A program made the position numbers and the translations under genes. 64,000 nucleotides of DNA from Thermoplasmata archaeon (GTDB taxonomy: Archaea; Thermoplasmatota; Thermoplasmata; Thermoplasmatales; Thermoplasmataceae), in NCBI GenBank assembly GCA_021810575.1, contig JAJZIN010000003.1:1-64000 (forward strand), read 5' to 3'. Shown here in pieces: positions 28,772 to 38,581 of the stretch. Below the pieces are notes generated by a model. It searched no databases. It was not told where the DNA came from and worked only from the letters and a program-made list of their open reading frames with translations. Every line of letters starts with the position of its first letter. The first letter of the stretch is position 1.

Positions 28772-29266
28772 ATGTTTGCGTTGAGTGAGGAAAGTATCAT
28801 CAGTATAATCAGAGGCTTCAAAATACAGTTCTATGTTTTCCTTATTTTCACCATATTTCTAATGGTTATGAGGGCAGTCAGGGCCAAGGTTGGGAAGACT
28901 TATTCAAGGAAGATTGTTATTTATCCCCTGATCTATCTACTACTGACCCTGTATTCATCCATAACACTGACATTTCTCGAGTTCGAATTTTCCATGGTAA
29001 TATACCTGCTAGGTTTTATCCTCGGCTTCATAATAGGTGATCTCTCACAGATAACAAGAAGGAAGGGAAATGAAATATACCAGTCATCAGCGGGCGTTGC
29101 CATAGCATGGTCATTCCTTTTCCTTGTAAAGTGGTATTCGTATCTATACGAGCCGCACTTCCCAACGTTTGTGGACCCGGTAATCACAATCACATTTACC
29201 TTCCTGGCAGGAATAATCCTTGGAGAGGCATTCGGGATTATGGTGAAGCATTTCAGGACGAAGTGA
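28772..29266 (+). CDS. Polytopic membrane protein (CcdC/DUF1453-like?)
   Basis: A 164-residue protein with about five membrane helices and an Arg/Lys-rich first inner loop (RAVRAKVGKTYSRK), which resembles CcdC/DUF1453 proteins only weakly. GGAGG lies about 13 bases before the ATG, a longer gap than usual. It is convergent with the epimerase gene. Function is unknown. Confidence 0.55.
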   Translation: MFALSEESIISIIRGFKIQFYVFLIFTIFLMVMRAVRAKVGKTYSRKIVIYPLIYLLLTLYSSITLTFLEFEFSMVIYLLGFILGFIIGDLSQITRRKGNEIYQSSAGVAIAWSFLFLVKWYSYLYEPHFPTFVDPVITITFTFLAGIILGEAFGIMVKHFRTK

Positions 29267-29273
29267 TAAGAAT

Positions 29274-30095
29274 CTAAAGGGAGGAGATTGTGACCGAATA
29301 TCCAAAGTCCCAAACCTCATCTGGCTTCAACACTTTAAGGCCATTTCCCGTCTGGAACGAATTAACTTCAGATGCCATTGGTTCTATGGCGACAGACCTT
29401 GAATCGCTGAATACACCATCATAAACCATGAAGAATTCAGAGTTCGTTCTTTCTATATTGTAGGCAAAATAATCTCCCTTCAACTGTATATTTCCAGAAT
29501 ACCTGAAGCAGTCATCGAAAACATGTGAATCTTTTTTGTAGAAATGTCGGTAGAATTCTGAATAATTCCCTGATGGAAAGTACTGATCTATCTTCAGCGA
29601 TTTCAGTGGTCTTGATTTCAGGAAAATTTCCCAGTTTGATCCTGTTACAAAATAAGGGTGGAAGCCAGGACTCAATGGGACCGGTATATGATCCCTGTTA
29701 ACAAACCTGGCATTCTCCCTGAAGCCATCATGACTTATCTCAATATCCACTGTAACTTCCACATCAAATGGATAGGATTCATCCCTGAGGTCAAGTTTCA
29801 TTTGAATAGAATCTTCCTTCTGATCCATTATGTCCCACTGGCGATCCTTTGCAAATCCGTGAATGGAATTTCCATCCTGGCCTGTCTTGAACCCGTATGA
29901 TTTACCAAGCCATTCATATGATCCACCCTTTATCCTGTTCGCATATGGAAATAGGGGTGAACACCCACCGTGGGTCTTGTGCCCATCCGATGTCCTCTTT
30001 ATGATCTCATTTTCCCTGAACTCGACACCTTCAATAAAGCATCCTTCACTGTCAATATCAGCCTTTAATGATCCATTATTCAGTACTATCTTCAT
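29274..30095 (-). CDS. Aldose 1-epimerase-like protein (mutarotase fold)
   Basis: A 273-residue galactose-mutarotase-like protein interconverting alpha and beta anomers of sugars. Evidence: GGCSPLFPYANRIKGG near residues 43-58, catalytic-type His in SPGFHPYFV (about 145) and Glu in VAIEPMASEVNSFQTG (about 240). This pattern fits aldose 1-epimerases and hexose-6-phosphate epimerases; the substrate is not settled. Its start overlaps the small gene at 30076-30285. Confidence 0.8.
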   Translation of the reverse strand: MKIVLNNGSLKADIDSEGCFIEGVEFRENEIIKRTSDGHKTHGGCSPLFPYANRIKGGSYEWLGKSYGFKTGQDGNSIHGFAKDRQWDIMDQKEDSIQMKLDLRDESYPFDVEVTVDIEISHDGFRENARFVNRDHIPVPLSPGFHPYFVTGSNWEIFLKSRPLKSLKIDQYFPSGNYSEFYRHFYKKDSHVFDDCFRYSGNIQLKGDYFAYNIERTNSEFFMVYDGVFSDSRSVAIEPMASEVNSFQTGNGLKVLKPDEVWDFGYSVTISSL

Positions 30096-30285
30096 CGTTT
30101 CCGTCCTGAATGAATCTTATAACCTTAAGATTTGGCTCACTTTTCTTCAGAATTTCATGAAACGCCTTACCAGAGTTCAGAGATTCCTCGCACAGCCGGA
30201 TCGTATCTTCCAGAGAAAGCAGTTTCCTTGTTCCATCCCTTCTTATTATTAGTGCCCTACCAAGCTGGGAACAATCAATTCCCAT
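30076..30285 (-). CDS. Small conserved-looking soluble protein
   Basis: A 69-residue charged protein, MGIDCSQLGRALIIRRDGTRKLL followed by a helical region and a short strand, without membrane segment or known motif. It overlaps both neighbours (NfeD-like upstream, epimerase downstream), so it is translated within the same operon. Function unknown. Confidence 0.5.
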   Translation of the reverse strand: MGIDCSQLGRALIIRRDGTRKLLSLEDTIRLCEESLNSGKAFHEILKKSEPNLKVIRFIQDGNDEDSTE

Positions 30286-30589
30286 CCTTTATCTCCTCCA
30301 CAAGAAGGTTGAGTCCATTCACATCCTTAATGCTTACCCTGTCACCAACTTCAGGTCGCTGTTCTCCTACATACTTTGCATTCCAGTTCTGTCCATCAAC
30401 CCTTACAACCATGTTTGTACCGTTATCCCTTACAACCTGTCCAATCTTGCCAATCATGCTCTTAGTGCCAGTAACTGCCCTTCCACCTCTGGGATACCAT
30501 AATACTAGCCTGTAGAACCAGGCACCGAAAAAGAAGAAAACAATTGCAACAAGTAATATTGATATGTAAAACAGATCGTCGCTTATCAT
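30275..30589 (-). CDS. NfeD-like membrane protein (copy A)
   Basis: A 104-residue protein: one N-terminal membrane helix (about residues 7-32) followed by an OB-fold domain of the NfeD C-terminal type (IGKIGQVVRDNGTNMVVRVDG ... VGDRVSI ... LNLLVEE). NfeD proteins usually work with stomatin/prohibitin-type (SPFH) partners in membrane quality control; no SPFH gene is next to it. A paralogue lies just upstream at 30641-30976. Confidence 0.7.
   Translation of the reverse strand: MISDDLFYISILLVAIVFFFFGAWFYRLVLWYPRGGRAVTGTKSMIGKIGQVVRDNGTNMVVRVDGQNWNAKYVGEQRPEVGDRVSIKDVNGLNLLVEEIKDGN
30375..30430. repeat. 56-bp near-identical duplicate within NfeD-like copy A
   Basis: Matches 30747-30802 in the same orientation with a single mismatch that I can see, whereas flanking coding sequence of the two paralogues has diverged much more. 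It covers the core of the OB-fold. Confidence 0.8.
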
Positions 30590-30640
30590 ATCTTAGGATG
30601 GAATTATAATTAATTAACATTTAGTTAAATATTTCACGAC

Positions 30641-30976
30641 TCATTTCTTTGTGTATTTTGTGGGTAATTCTATCATGAGACTCAGTCCCCTGACAGAAAT
30701 TATTTTCACCTTTGCACCCACATATGGCCTGTCTGCACCCTGATATTTTGCATTCCAGTTCTGCCCATCAACCCTTACAACCATGTTTGTACCGTTATCC
30801 CTAACTACCTGGCCAATCTTCCCTATAAGGCTTCTGGTTCCGGTAACAGGCTTGCCTCCCCTTGGAAACCATGAAATTATCTGGTAGAACCATGCGCCAA
30901 GAAAGAAAAATCCTATGGCCGCAAGAAGAATACATAAATAATATACAATGTTGGAGATCGTGAATGAACATAGCAA
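30641..30976 (-). CDS. NfeD-like membrane protein (copy B)
   Basis: A 111-residue paralogue of the downstream gene: an N-terminal membrane helix (about residues 10-35), FPRGGKPVTGTRSLIGKIG, then the OB fold. The only ordinary start codon available is TTG at 30976; no ATG exists before the membrane helix. The core RDNGTNMVVRVDGQNWNAKY is identical in both copies. The two proteins may form a hetero-oligomer at the membrane. Confidence 0.7.
   Translation of the reverse strand: MLCSFTISNIVYYLCILLAAIGFFFLGAWFYQIISWFPRGGKPVTGTRSLIGKIGQVVRDNGTNMVVRVDGQNWNAKYQGADRPYVGAKVKIISVRGLSLMIELPTKYTKK
30747..30802. repeat. 56-bp near-identical duplicate within NfeD-like copy B
   Basis: Partner of 30375-30430. 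The high DNA identity, including synonymous positions, suggests recent gene conversion rather than selection on protein alone. Confidence 0.8.
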
Positions 30977-31021
30977 TGGCAGTATTTAATATTGTTTTTC
31001 ATTCAAACTAAAAATTTGTCA

Positions 31022-31453
31022 CTAACTATTTTCCTGTTTAATCTCACCATTTTTTCCCACGTATGGTTCCCTGTAAAGCATGCTCATGGCTCCACCTATT
31101 ACCACAAATATGAACCCAATCAGCAAGCCTCCCTCGCTTCCCGGAAGTGAAATTATTCCCATAAGGATGCCGAGTCCACCCATTGATCTGTGCAGATCTA
31201 CCCTCTTGAACATAACCACTGATGCAACAATCTCAAGTACGGGTGCCATAGCATCAGTCAGGACCTCAAAAATTGCATTATCCGTCTTCACGAAGCTTCC
31301 ATTGAGGATTGAAAGATAAAGAACAGATATGGAAACTATCAATGTTATAACTGCACCAGCTAGCATTACTGTGGCTGCATCCCTGTTTTCCCTGAAGTAA
31401 GAAGAGAACTTGAGGAGTGCCCTTCCGGCTTTTTTAGTACGATCGCTTACCAT
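31022..31453 (-). CDS. Four-helix membrane protein, unknown
   Basis: A 143-residue protein with a basic cytoplasmic N-terminus and about four membrane helices, two of them Gly-rich (MGGLGILMGIISLPGSEGGLLIGFIF). It begins one base after the stop of the CobY-like gene. I do not recognise a family. Confidence 0.6.
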   Translation of the reverse strand: MVSDRTKKAGRALLKFSSYFRENRDAATVMLAGAVITLIVSISVLYLSILNGSFVKTDNAIFEVLTDAMAPVLEIVASVVMFKRVDLHRSMGGLGILMGIISLPGSEGGLLIGFIFVVIGGAMSMLYREPYVGKNGEIKQENS

Positions 31454-31454
31454 A

Positions 31455-32006
31455 CTAGTTCTTCTGTCTCTTCAGCCTGTTAAGTATGAGGAAAAAGTCC
31501 TCAACAGTGTTTACATTATATGCCTGCTTTTCTGAAACATCAAAGGACTGGAAATCTTCACTTTTGACCTCATCAGGAGGGGAGAAAAATACGCTCACAC
31601 CACAGAACAGCCCTTCAATTAACATAGAAACAATGCCCCTGCCACTCTTCTTTGCAAAGGAAATGAAACTTTCCACGACTTCCTGATCAGAAAAATAGAT
31701 ATCTCCAGGGATTACCATTACTGGATATTTATTTATTTTTTTCAGGACCTGTCCAAGGTCCTCTGAGTACCCCTTTCCCTGTGTCTTGATTATTTCGAGT
31801 TTTTCAGAATAGTATTTTTCAGTGATCTCTGTATTTGGAGTGACTACAAGATAAACAGGCTTTGCAACATCTTCAAGAAACTTGAGATTCCGTCCTATGA
31901 GAGTTTCACCCCTTATCATGAGTAAACCCTTATCAGGCATGTTCATTCTTGATCCAGTGCCACCGGACATGATCACAAGCGGCAGCTTTCCATCATTTGT
32001 TTCCAT
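31455..32006 (-). CDS. cobY: CobY/MobA-like nucleotidyltransferase
   Basis: NTP-transferase fold with the N-terminal GGTGSRMNMPDKGLL loop. The middle, VVTPNTEITEKYY and QGKGYSEDLG, matches archaeal CobY (adenosylcobinamide-phosphate guanylyltransferase, cobalamin nucleotide-loop assembly) better than MobA. At 183 residues the length fits CobY. No other cobalamin gene is in the window, so the assignment rests on motifs. The start overlaps the end of the PEBP gene by 14 bases. Confidence 0.6.
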   Translation of the reverse strand: METNDGKLPLVIMSGGTGSRMNMPDKGLLMIRGETLIGRNLKFLEDVAKPVYLVVTPNTEITEKYYSEKLEIIKTQGKGYSEDLGQVLKKINKYPVMVIPGDIYFSDQEVVESFISFAKKSGRGIVSMLIEGLFCGVSVFFSPPDEVKSEDFQSFDVSEKQAYNVNTVEDFFLILNRLKRQKN

Positions 32007-32457
32007 ATGTAAACATCCATGTAACCTTTTTGACCATCAGTGTTTCGCAGAGTTTTCGCATACTTTCCCTATCTGCTGTTTCATGGTCATTCAATGGTCT
32101 TACAAGTGCATATAATGTTACAGTATATTTATGCGTTTTCTTTCCCGGAGGACATGGACCACCGTATCCATTTTTTCCAAAATCATTTTTTAGCTGAATC
32201 CATCCTTCCTGCGTCTTTTCGGAAATAGGAACATTCTCGTGAATTGTGCCAACAGAAGACTGAATATTTCTCATGCACCAGTGATTGAAAGATTTCCTGG
32301 GTGCATCAGGGTCATCCATAAACAGGACAATTTCCTTTGTGGACGATGGAGCATCCTTCCACTTGATTTCAGGAGATATATTCTGTCCCTTGCAAGTGTA
32401 TTTGTCAGAAATCTCCTCTCCGTACTTAATAGCGTCAACCTGCATTTCAAAAGACAT
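31993..32457 (-). CDS. PEBP/YbhB-family (RKIP-like) protein
   Basis: A 154-residue phosphatidylethanolamine-binding-protein fold. Diagnostic motifs are DDPDAPRKSFNHWCMRNI and YGGPCPPGKKTHKY, which line the anion-binding pocket. The physiological ligand in archaea is not known. A TATA-like element at 32479-32486 lies 26 bases before the ATG, so this is the first gene of the unit with the CobY-like gene. Confidence 0.88.
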   Translation of the reverse strand: MSFEMQVDAIKYGEEISDKYTCKGQNISPEIKWKDAPSSTKEIVLFMDDPDAPRKSFNHWCMRNIQSSVGTIHENVPISEKTQEGWIQLKNDFGKNGYGGPCPPGKKTHKYTVTLYALVRPLNDHETADRESMRKLCETLMVKKVTWMFTYGNK

Positions 32458-32635
32458 GGATTCTGTATAACGTAAGTGTTTAATATTTTTTAGATTTATT
32501 CTTGAAGGTTCAGATTTTATGCAATTCTATTTTCAACAATTCCACCCTTTTCACTCAGTGTTTGTACTTTGAGGATGAATAAACCAAGTTTTGAGTTAAT
32601 GAATTCTATGATGTTCAGGGAATTATTTCAATTAT

Positions 32636-33475
32636 TCATCCAAGTTTTTCAAGTGCTTTTTCGTAATTGAATTTCTCGAATATTGACGTTTCCGCAATGC
32701 CGACAGATCTCATGTTCTCAATCTCATTTGAGTCTGGCCTGAATGGAATCACTATGCAGTATGGTGACTCCACTTTCAAATTAACCATTTTGTCCAATGT
32801 GGACGTAAAAATATGTTCATCCTGCCATCCTACCCTCTGAAGAATCAATACTGGAATACCTGAAATATCTTGAAAACCCAATTTATCTATCATTATTCCC
32901 ATTATTTCATGAACTCTCCCTATGTCAAGGTTCCTGCCATTTTTCAGGTCAACGAGGAGGATTGTGTGAAGCATGTTCCTCAGGTTTCCCACAATTTTCT
33001 GTAGTGGACTTACAGGGACAAAATTTTCATATATCTCAGACAAGGAAACGGTTATTCCGGTGCGGTATGACGACAGTCCTGTCCTACCTGGGACTGCCCC
33101 GGTAATGGATGCATTTTCAAAAATCCTCCATTTTATATTATTAAGTTTGCAGTAACCGATTATGGAAAAATGAGTTGTTGAAGTCATGGGATCACCTGAT
33201 ACTATGAGTGAAATTTCCCCGTTGCTATCTCTTATAAATGAAAAAGTCTCAACTTCCTCTCTCCTGAGATAGATCACTGGCTTTGAAATTCTTCTCTCCA
33301 GATCCTCCCTGAAATCTTCAGGGAATATGGACGTATAGCCATCAATGAAAACATGATCTGATCTGTTAAGGACGTCCATCTCGATCATGGTCAGGCTGCC
33401 GGTTCCGCGAAGACCGGAACCTATTATGTTTAAATTTTCAGTGCTCAATCTCTTCCTGAAGTCTCGCAAGTTCAT
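32636..33475 (-). CDS. dphB: Diphthine synthase
   Basis: SAM-dependent methyltransferase (tetrapyrrole-methylase fold) building diphthamide on elongation factor 2. Seen: [19 protein letters not shown] at the N-terminus, [19 protein letters not shown] and the later [14 protein letters not shown] segment. The family start is usually M-x-x-IGxGL; here no ordinary start codon precedes the first strand except ATG 33475, which overlaps the end of enolase by 38 bases and adds about a dozen residues. Confidence 0.88.
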   Translation of the reverse strand: MNLRDFRKRLSTENLNIIGSGLRGTGSLTMIEMDVLNRSDHVFIDGYTSIFPEDFREDLERRISKPVIYLRREEVETFSFIRDSNGEISLIVSGDPMTSTTHFSIIGYCKLNNIKWRIFENASITGAVPGRTGLSSYRTGITVSLSEIYENFVPVSPLQKIVGNLRNMLHTILLVDLKNGRNLDIGRVHEIMGIMIDKLGFQDISGIPVLILQRVGWQDEHIFTSTLDKMVNLKVESPYCIVIPFRPDSNEIENMRSVGIAETSIFEKFNYEKALEKLG

Positions 33476-34655
33476 TTAACTTTGCCAGTCTCTCTCCTCC
33501 TATGGTTCCACTTTTTATGAAGGTAGATGAGAATGCCAGGGAGAGATGTGCAATGAAGTCGTCAGTTGTTTCTCCACTTCTATGGGAGATCACGTTTTCC
33601 ATGGATGCTGATGTTGCTACCTTTACAGCATCCCACGTGTCTGTAAGTGTTCCTATCTGATTCACCTTGATGAGTACGCCATTTGTAGCCTTTGTTTCTA
33701 TACCCTTCCTGATCCTGCTGGCATTGGTTGTATAGAGATCGTCTCCAACTATGAGGGCTTTCTTTCCCACCGCCTTTGTTATTTCAGCGTGGCCTTCGAA
33801 ATCGGCCTCGTCCATTGGGTCTTCCATATAGTAAAAACCGTAGTTCCTGTGGGCATCAAGCACATACTGGATCTGTTCTCCCTGGTCCCTCTTCTTTTCC
33901 TTGTACACATATTTTCCCTTTTCGTAAAAACTTGAAGCAGCAGCATCAAAACCAAGATAAACCTTCACCTTCTTCTCTTCAGCTATCTCGTCCGCTGAAT
34001 CTTTCAGTAGCTGCATTGCCTGATCATCACTTATTGAAAGGACCCAGGCCCTCTCATCACCAACTCCAATGCTGACGTTCTTCATTATAGCCTTTGCCTT
34101 CTGCCCGATCCTCTTATGGATAAGGGCATTTATTTCTATGGCCTCCAGAAACGAGGAAGAATCATTGGAAACAAGGAATTCCTGGAATGTTGTTCCATTA
34201 ATTGCGTGTTTTCCACCACCAATCACATTTCCAATGGGTTTCGGTGCTTTCATCCTGAAATTTCCACCTGCATATCTGTAAAGTGGAATTCCGAGCTCAT
34301 TGGAAACTGCCTTTGCCAGTGCAACAGACAGGGCTGTGGAAACATTGCCACCCATTGAAGAGAAGTTCTCAGTCCCGTCTATATTTTTCAAGAGATTATC
34401 AAAACCTGACTGATTGAACCCATTGAATCCCTTCAGTGATTCCTTAACATTTCTCTCAAAAAAATTCAGACTCTCTTCTGCCCTTCCATCCCTGAATGGT
34501 ATAACCTCTGTTGCCCCCGTACTTGCTCCGGCTGGTGCAGAACATATACCCTTTGCACCAGAATTTAATACAACTGTAGCCTCAACTGTCTTGTTTCCTC
34601 TGGAATCAAGAATTATCCTCAGTGATGTTCCTTTTATATCGAACCTTTCTTCCAT
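33438..34655 (-). CDS. eno: Enolase
   Basis: Converts 2-phosphoglycerate to phosphoenolpyruvate. Features: [11 protein letters not shown] and the mobile loop [11 protein letters not shown] at the N-terminus, metal ligands in [18 protein letters not shown] and [10 protein letters not shown], catalytic Lys in LIKVNQIGT and the phosphate loop ISHRSGET. Length 405 residues, slightly shorter than usual. In this metabolism it follows glyceraldehyde dehydrogenase and glycerate 2-kinase. It overlaps dphB downstream. Confidence 0.96.
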   Translation of the reverse strand: MEERFDIKGTSLRIILDSRGNKTVEATVVLNSGAKGICSAPAGASTGATEVIPFRDGRAEESLNFFERNVKESLKGFNGFNQSGFDNLLKNIDGTENFSSMGGNVSTALSVALAKAVSNELGIPLYRYAGGNFRMKAPKPIGNVIGGGKHAINGTTFQEFLVSNDSSSFLEAIEINALIHKRIGQKAKAIMKNVSIGVGDERAWVLSISDDQAMQLLKDSADEIAEEKKVKVYLGFDAAASSFYEKGKYVYKEKKRDQGEQIQYVLDAHRNYGFYYMEDPMDEADFEGHAEITKAVGKKALIVGDDLYTTNASRIRKGIETKATNGVLIKVNQIGTLTDTWDAVKVATSASMENVISHRSGETTDDFIAHLSLAFSSTFIKSGTIGGERLAKLNELARLQEEIEH

Positions 34656-34678
34656 AACATGAAAGAAAGAAAGCGCTA

Positions 34679-35212
34679 TTATAATTTTTCCCTGAGGTTA
34701 TCCTTATATCTCTTGCAGAAAGATGTGTAATTATATTTGTAGTCTTCCCACAGGGCCTTGTAGTCTTCAGACACATCCTTTATAACCTTGGCCGGTACAC
34801 CCCCTGCTATCTTCTCCGGTTCAATTACCTGCCTTGTTTTTACAAGCGCGTGTTCAGCTATAACCGCCCACCTTCCTACCTTTGCAAAATCGGTTATGGT
34901 TGAGTGCATCCCTATTACTGCATAATCCTCTATGGTTGCAGTATGGATAACACATGAGTGGCCAAGTGTAACATGTTCTCCTATGGTGGTCACCTCTCCA
35001 GGCCTGGCGTGAATCACCACATTATCTTCCACCGCAGTTCCATTTCCTATGATAATCTTCCCATAATCTCCCCTTATAACCGCACCAGGGCCAACCCATA
35101 CCTGACCTGTAATTGTAACATCACCAATCACTGTTGCGCTTGGAGATATGTACGAATCTCCTGATATGCTTGGAACTCTTCCCTCAAATGTGTAAACTGT
35201 CATATCACGCAA
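34679..35212 (-). CDS. Gamma-carbonic-anhydrase-like protein, second copy
   Basis: Left-handed beta-helix protein of 177 residues: [24 protein letters not shown] and [12 protein letters not shown] supply the Arg/Asp and three His typical of the gamma class (CaiE/PaaY-like branch), followed by [12 protein letters not shown] and a C-terminal helix. ATG 35212 overlaps the PfkB gene by eight bases; ATG 35203 three codons later is also possible. It is clearly different from the copy at 9845. Confidence 0.8.
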   Translation of the reverse strand: MRDMTVYTFEGRVPSISGDSYISPSATVIGDVTITGQVWVGPGAVIRGDYGKIIIGNGTAVEDNVVIHARPGEVTTIGEHVTLGHSCVIHTATIEDYAVIGMHSTITDFAKVGRWAVIAEHALVKTRQVIEPEKIAGGVPAKVIKDVSEDYKALWEDYKYNYTSFCKRYKDNLREKL

Positions 35213-36107
35213 TTTCCTCTGCCTTTAACTTTTTTGCCATGCTTAATATCTCTTCGCCGACAAGTTCAGCATTCTCTATCCCGTTCTTAACTATTACAAA
35301 TGAAGTTGCATTTCCGCATTTTACGGAATCAACGACATTCATGCCATTCTTCAATCCGTAATAGAAACCGGCTCTGAAGGAGTCTCCAGCACCAAGAGTA
35401 TTGCCACCTTCCACAACTTCATCAAAGGGATATACATGTGTATTCCTGGAACTGTAGACATAGGCACCTCTGGAACCTGCAGTCATTATGACCTTGTGCT
35501 TTTCACCGGCATAATCTTTCATGTCAATCTCAGACATTTTGAACATGAAATTTATTTCTTCTTCGTTCCCCATTATAAATTCACATTTTTCAAGGAAATA
35601 CCTGAGTTCATTTTTTCCGTACTTGAAGAATACTTCCTGTGAAGGATCAAAGGAGAGAGAATCAAACCTTGCATTTTCAACCATCTGAACATTCAATTCC
35701 GGGTTTCCTGTTCCAAGATGGAGATGTTCATACTTTTCGTCCAGGATATCATATTTTTCATATTTCATCGGCCCTTCCGCAAGGAAATATTTCTGTTTTT
35801 CTCCATCGTTAACTGCATAGCAGACCGGTCCGTAGCTTTCATCGGTTATCTTGACCCCACTGAGATCTATATTCAGTTCATTCAATTTCTTTATGTAACT
35901 CCCATGGCTTACCCTCGAAATAATGGAATATAACCTGAATTTCATTCCTAGTTTTGAGGCAATCATCGCGAAATTTCCCGCAGTGCCTCCAAACGTTTCC
36001 TTCACTTCACTTACTGGCAGGGTAACATTATCATTTATCTTGTCAACCTTAAGCACAACATCAAGGTTTATATGCCCGGTATAGGCAAGAAATTTATTTA
36101 CTGTCAT
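35205..36107 (-). CDS. PfkB-family sugar/nucleoside kinase
   Basis: Ribokinase-fold kinase of 300 residues. Signature 1 is GGTAGNFAMIASKLG near residues 39-53 and signature 2 is NTLGAGDSFRAGFYYG near 240-255, holding the catalytic Asp and anion hole. The substrate (ribose, nucleoside, KDG or other) cannot be read from these motifs. It overlaps Cgi121 upstream by four bases and the gamma-CA-like gene downstream. Confidence 0.82.
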   Translation of the reverse strand: MTVNKFLAYTGHINLDVVLKVDKINDNVTLPVSEVKETFGGTAGNFAMIASKLGMKFRLYSIISRVSHGSYIKKLNELNIDLSGVKITDESYGPVCYAVNDGEKQKYFLAEGPMKYEKYDILDEKYEHLHLGTGNPELNVQMVENARFDSLSFDPSQEVFFKYGKNELRYFLEKCEFIMGNEEEINFMFKMSEIDMKDYAGEKHKVIMTAGSRGAYVYSSRNTHVYPFDEVVEGGNTLGAGDSFRAGFYYGLKNGMNVVDSVKCGNATSFVIVKNGIENAELVGEEILSMAKKLKAEEIA

Positions 36108-36544
36108 TTTCGGATCAACTCAAGTTCAGCCATAGTCATTTCAAAATAAAATGTCTTTCCCTCGTCTGCTAATTTTCCATAGGGATAACTTTTTACCCCT
36201 TTAATATTATCAATGAAATTCCTATCATGATCTTCAAAAATTAAGTAGGAAGTTCTGTCATCAAGTCCATATCCTCCAAATTCCTTCGCTCTATCTAAGT
36301 GTGATTTTCCAGTAATAAGGCATAAAAAATACATGCTCCTGTCCCTTATCCTCGTTCTTGAAAATTTCATTGATCTTTCCCAGGCTTCTACCAGGGCAGG
36401 TTTCCCTATTTCTCTCTTGAAAAATGAATGATTGATATGGAGACCTTGATCTAGTTCCCTGATTGGCACGGAATCAGAGACAAGTTTAACAACTTCAGGC
36501 GGCACTGGTTCCAGTCCTTCCCTTCTTGGCTGGGGAAAGTGCAC
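36104..36544 (-). CDS. Probable KEOPS subunit Cgi121
   Basis: A 146-residue protein whose core ([21 protein letters not shown], then YLIFED and a terminal [11 protein letters not shown] helix) follows the layout of archaeal Cgi121, the tRNA-binding subunit of the KEOPS t6A complex. Similarity is modest and no other KEOPS gene is near, so this is tentative. GTG 36544 lies inside lonB; an alternative GTG is at 36505. Confidence 0.45.
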   Translation of the reverse strand: MHFPQPRREGLEPVPPEVVKLVSDSVPIRELDQGLHINHSFFKREIGKPALVEAWERSMKFSRTRIRDRSMYFLCLITGKSHLDRAKEFGGYGLDDRTSYLIFEDHDRNFIDNIKGVKSYPYGKLADEGKTFYFEMTMAELELIRK

Positions 36545-38453
36545 TTGCTGGTTTTAGAAGCTCTGCTATCCGTTCAAATAGCAACTTTTTTTCTTCAGTT
36601 TTTTCCAGGGCTTCATCAAGTACTTCCTCAATAGTGGAGACCGGTATTATCTTGATCTTATCCGTGTATTTCTGATCGAGGATTATATCCCCAAAGTTGG
36701 ACGCGGGGACTATTACTTCCTCCAGTCCAGCGTCAATGGCTGCCTCGACCTTTGCAGTAACACCTCCCACTGGAAGAACATTACCCCTAACACTCAGCGA
36801 ACCTGTCATGGCAAGATTCTGCTTTATGGGTATCTCCTCTATGGCTGATATTACGGCTGTAGCGATTGAAACACTTGCGCTGTCACCCTCTACGCCCTCG
36901 TAAGTTCCAATGAATTGTATATGGATATCAAGATCAGAAAGATCCTTCCCGCTTATCTTCTTGAAGACAGCGGAGACATTCTGCACCGCTTCCTTTGCAA
37001 TTTCTCCAAGCTTTCCAGTTGCAAAAACACTTCCGTGTCCCTTTGTCTGTGAAGGTGTGATCTCTGCAACAATAGGCATGACAATTCCCGTATATTCTGC
37101 CATTCCTGAGTTAGCTCCCATAACTGCAAGACCGTTTACCGTTCCTACTTCGGAACCTTTATTGTGGAAAGTCTTGTAGAGCTGTTTCACCTCTAGTGAT
37201 CTATCGGCAATCTGCTGCTCAACCGGTTTACTAAAATCTTTGGCCTTGATTACATGATCTGAAGTAACGACCGATGCCTTCTCCGAAATTGCCACATCCC
37301 CTGAAGCTCTGATCAATCCACCGAGCTCTCTTAATCTCAGAGTCAGTTTGCCTCTTCTTCCCGATCTTTTCTGTGCCTCTTTCATTATCTCTATTATTGC
37401 ACTTTTGTCAAAATGGGGTATCTTCTTGTCTTTTACAACTTCCTGGGCAATGAACTGAAGTAATTTCTTCCTGTTTTCTTCATTGTCTTCCATTGAATCC
37501 CTTACATATACTTCGTAACCGTATCCCCTGATCCTTGATCTGAGCGCCGGATGCATTCCCTGCAATGCGTCAAGATTCCCTGCAGCAACTAGAACAAAAT
37601 CACATGGAACAGGTTCAGTCTGTACAAGGGCACCTGTACTTCTTTCACTCTGTCCTGATATTGGGAACTTTTTTTCCTGCATTGCAGTGAGTAATGCCTG
37701 CTGGCTTTCCGGCCTCAACAGGTTAATTTCATCTATGAACAGAACTCCCTTGTCAGCCTTGTGTATATTTCCAGCCTCAACCCTGTCGTGGGAAGGGGTT
37801 TCCAATCCACCTGACTGGAACGGATCATGCCTTACATCACCAAGAAGCGCACCGGAATGAACGCCTGTTGAATCAACGAATGGTGGTTTATCATTTGGTG
37901 TATGTGACACCAGAATCTTAGGAATCATAGCTCTTTCTGATCTCATCGCCGGGTTCATTGAAGCGAAGAAGTATATCATAACAGCTACGAGCAGTGCGAG
38001 AAACACTATATAATAGTTCAGTGTAAGAATTGACAGAATCAGTCCAACGATAAAGATTGAGAACACTATGGTCATAATCATCCTGGATTTGTCCTTCTTA
38101 TCCTGCTCAGCCCTTATCTGGTACTGTCTCACTATTTCCTTTCCCTTGCCAGCCGGGAAAGTTTTTATTTTTGGACGGTTATTATCCTCGGGATTATGGA
38201 AAACCACAATATCCTCGAGTTCCTCCTTGGGCAAGAAATCCACCATTGATTGTGCAAGCATGGACTTACCTGTTCCAGGCTCACCTAACAACAACACGTG
38301 CCTTTTCTGGAGCGCTGCTTTTTTCACAACTTCTCCAGCGCTTTCCTGACCGATAACCTGATCAAAAAGAATCTTTGGCACTTCTACATCTTTTGTAGTT
38401 TGAATGTTTTCACTGTTTACCCAATCTTCAATAGATTCGTTATTTGAGTCCAC
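36495..38453 (-). CDS. lonB: Archaeal membrane-bound Lon protease (LonB)
   Basis: ATP-dependent membrane protease of 652 residues for damaged and regulatory proteins. Domains: AAA+ with Walker A GEPGTGKS (57-64), two membrane helices inserted at about 125-168 (the archaeal hallmark), Walker B VLFIDEIN, and a C-terminal Lon protease domain with the Ser of [10 protein letters not shown] (near 525) and Lys of [10 protein letters not shown] (near 570). GTG start at 38453. The end overlaps the Cgi121-like gene by about 50 bases. Confidence 0.95.
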   Translation of the reverse strand: MDSNNESIEDWVNSENIQTTKDVEVPKILFDQVIGQESAGEVVKKAALQKRHVLLLGEPGTGKSMLAQSMVDFLPKEELEDIVVFHNPEDNNRPKIKTFPAGKGKEIVRQYQIRAEQDKKDKSRMIMTIVFSIFIVGLILSILTLNYYIVFLALLVAVMIYFFASMNPAMRSERAMIPKILVSHTPNDKPPFVDSTGVHSGALLGDVRHDPFQSGGLETPSHDRVEAGNIHKADKGVLFIDEINLLRPESQQALLTAMQEKKFPISGQSERSTGALVQTEPVPCDFVLVAAGNLDALQGMHPALRSRIRGYGYEVYVRDSMEDNEENRKKLLQFIAQEVVKDKKIPHFDKSAIIEIMKEAQKRSGRRGKLTLRLRELGGLIRASGDVAISEKASVVTSDHVIKAKDFSKPVEQQIADRSLEVKQLYKTFHNKGSEVGTVNGLAVMGANSGMAEYTGIVMPIVAEITPSQTKGHGSVFATGKLGEIAKEAVQNVSAVFKKISGKDLSDLDIHIQFIGTYEGVEGDSASVSIATAVISAIEEIPIKQNLAMTGSLSVRGNVLPVGGVTAKVEAAIDAGLEEVIVPASNFGDIILDQKYTDKIKIIPVSTIEEVLDEALEKTEEKKLLFERIAELLKPASALSPAKKGRTGTSAA

Positions 38454-38581
38454 TCTTCATTATGGAAATTTCAGTATTAAGATTTTGCTTGATTTTTTTT
38501 AAAAAATGATACAACTTGCTTTTAGGAATAACTTTTGGAAAATACTTAATCAGGATCTTACGTAAATTTTCAAACTTATTC

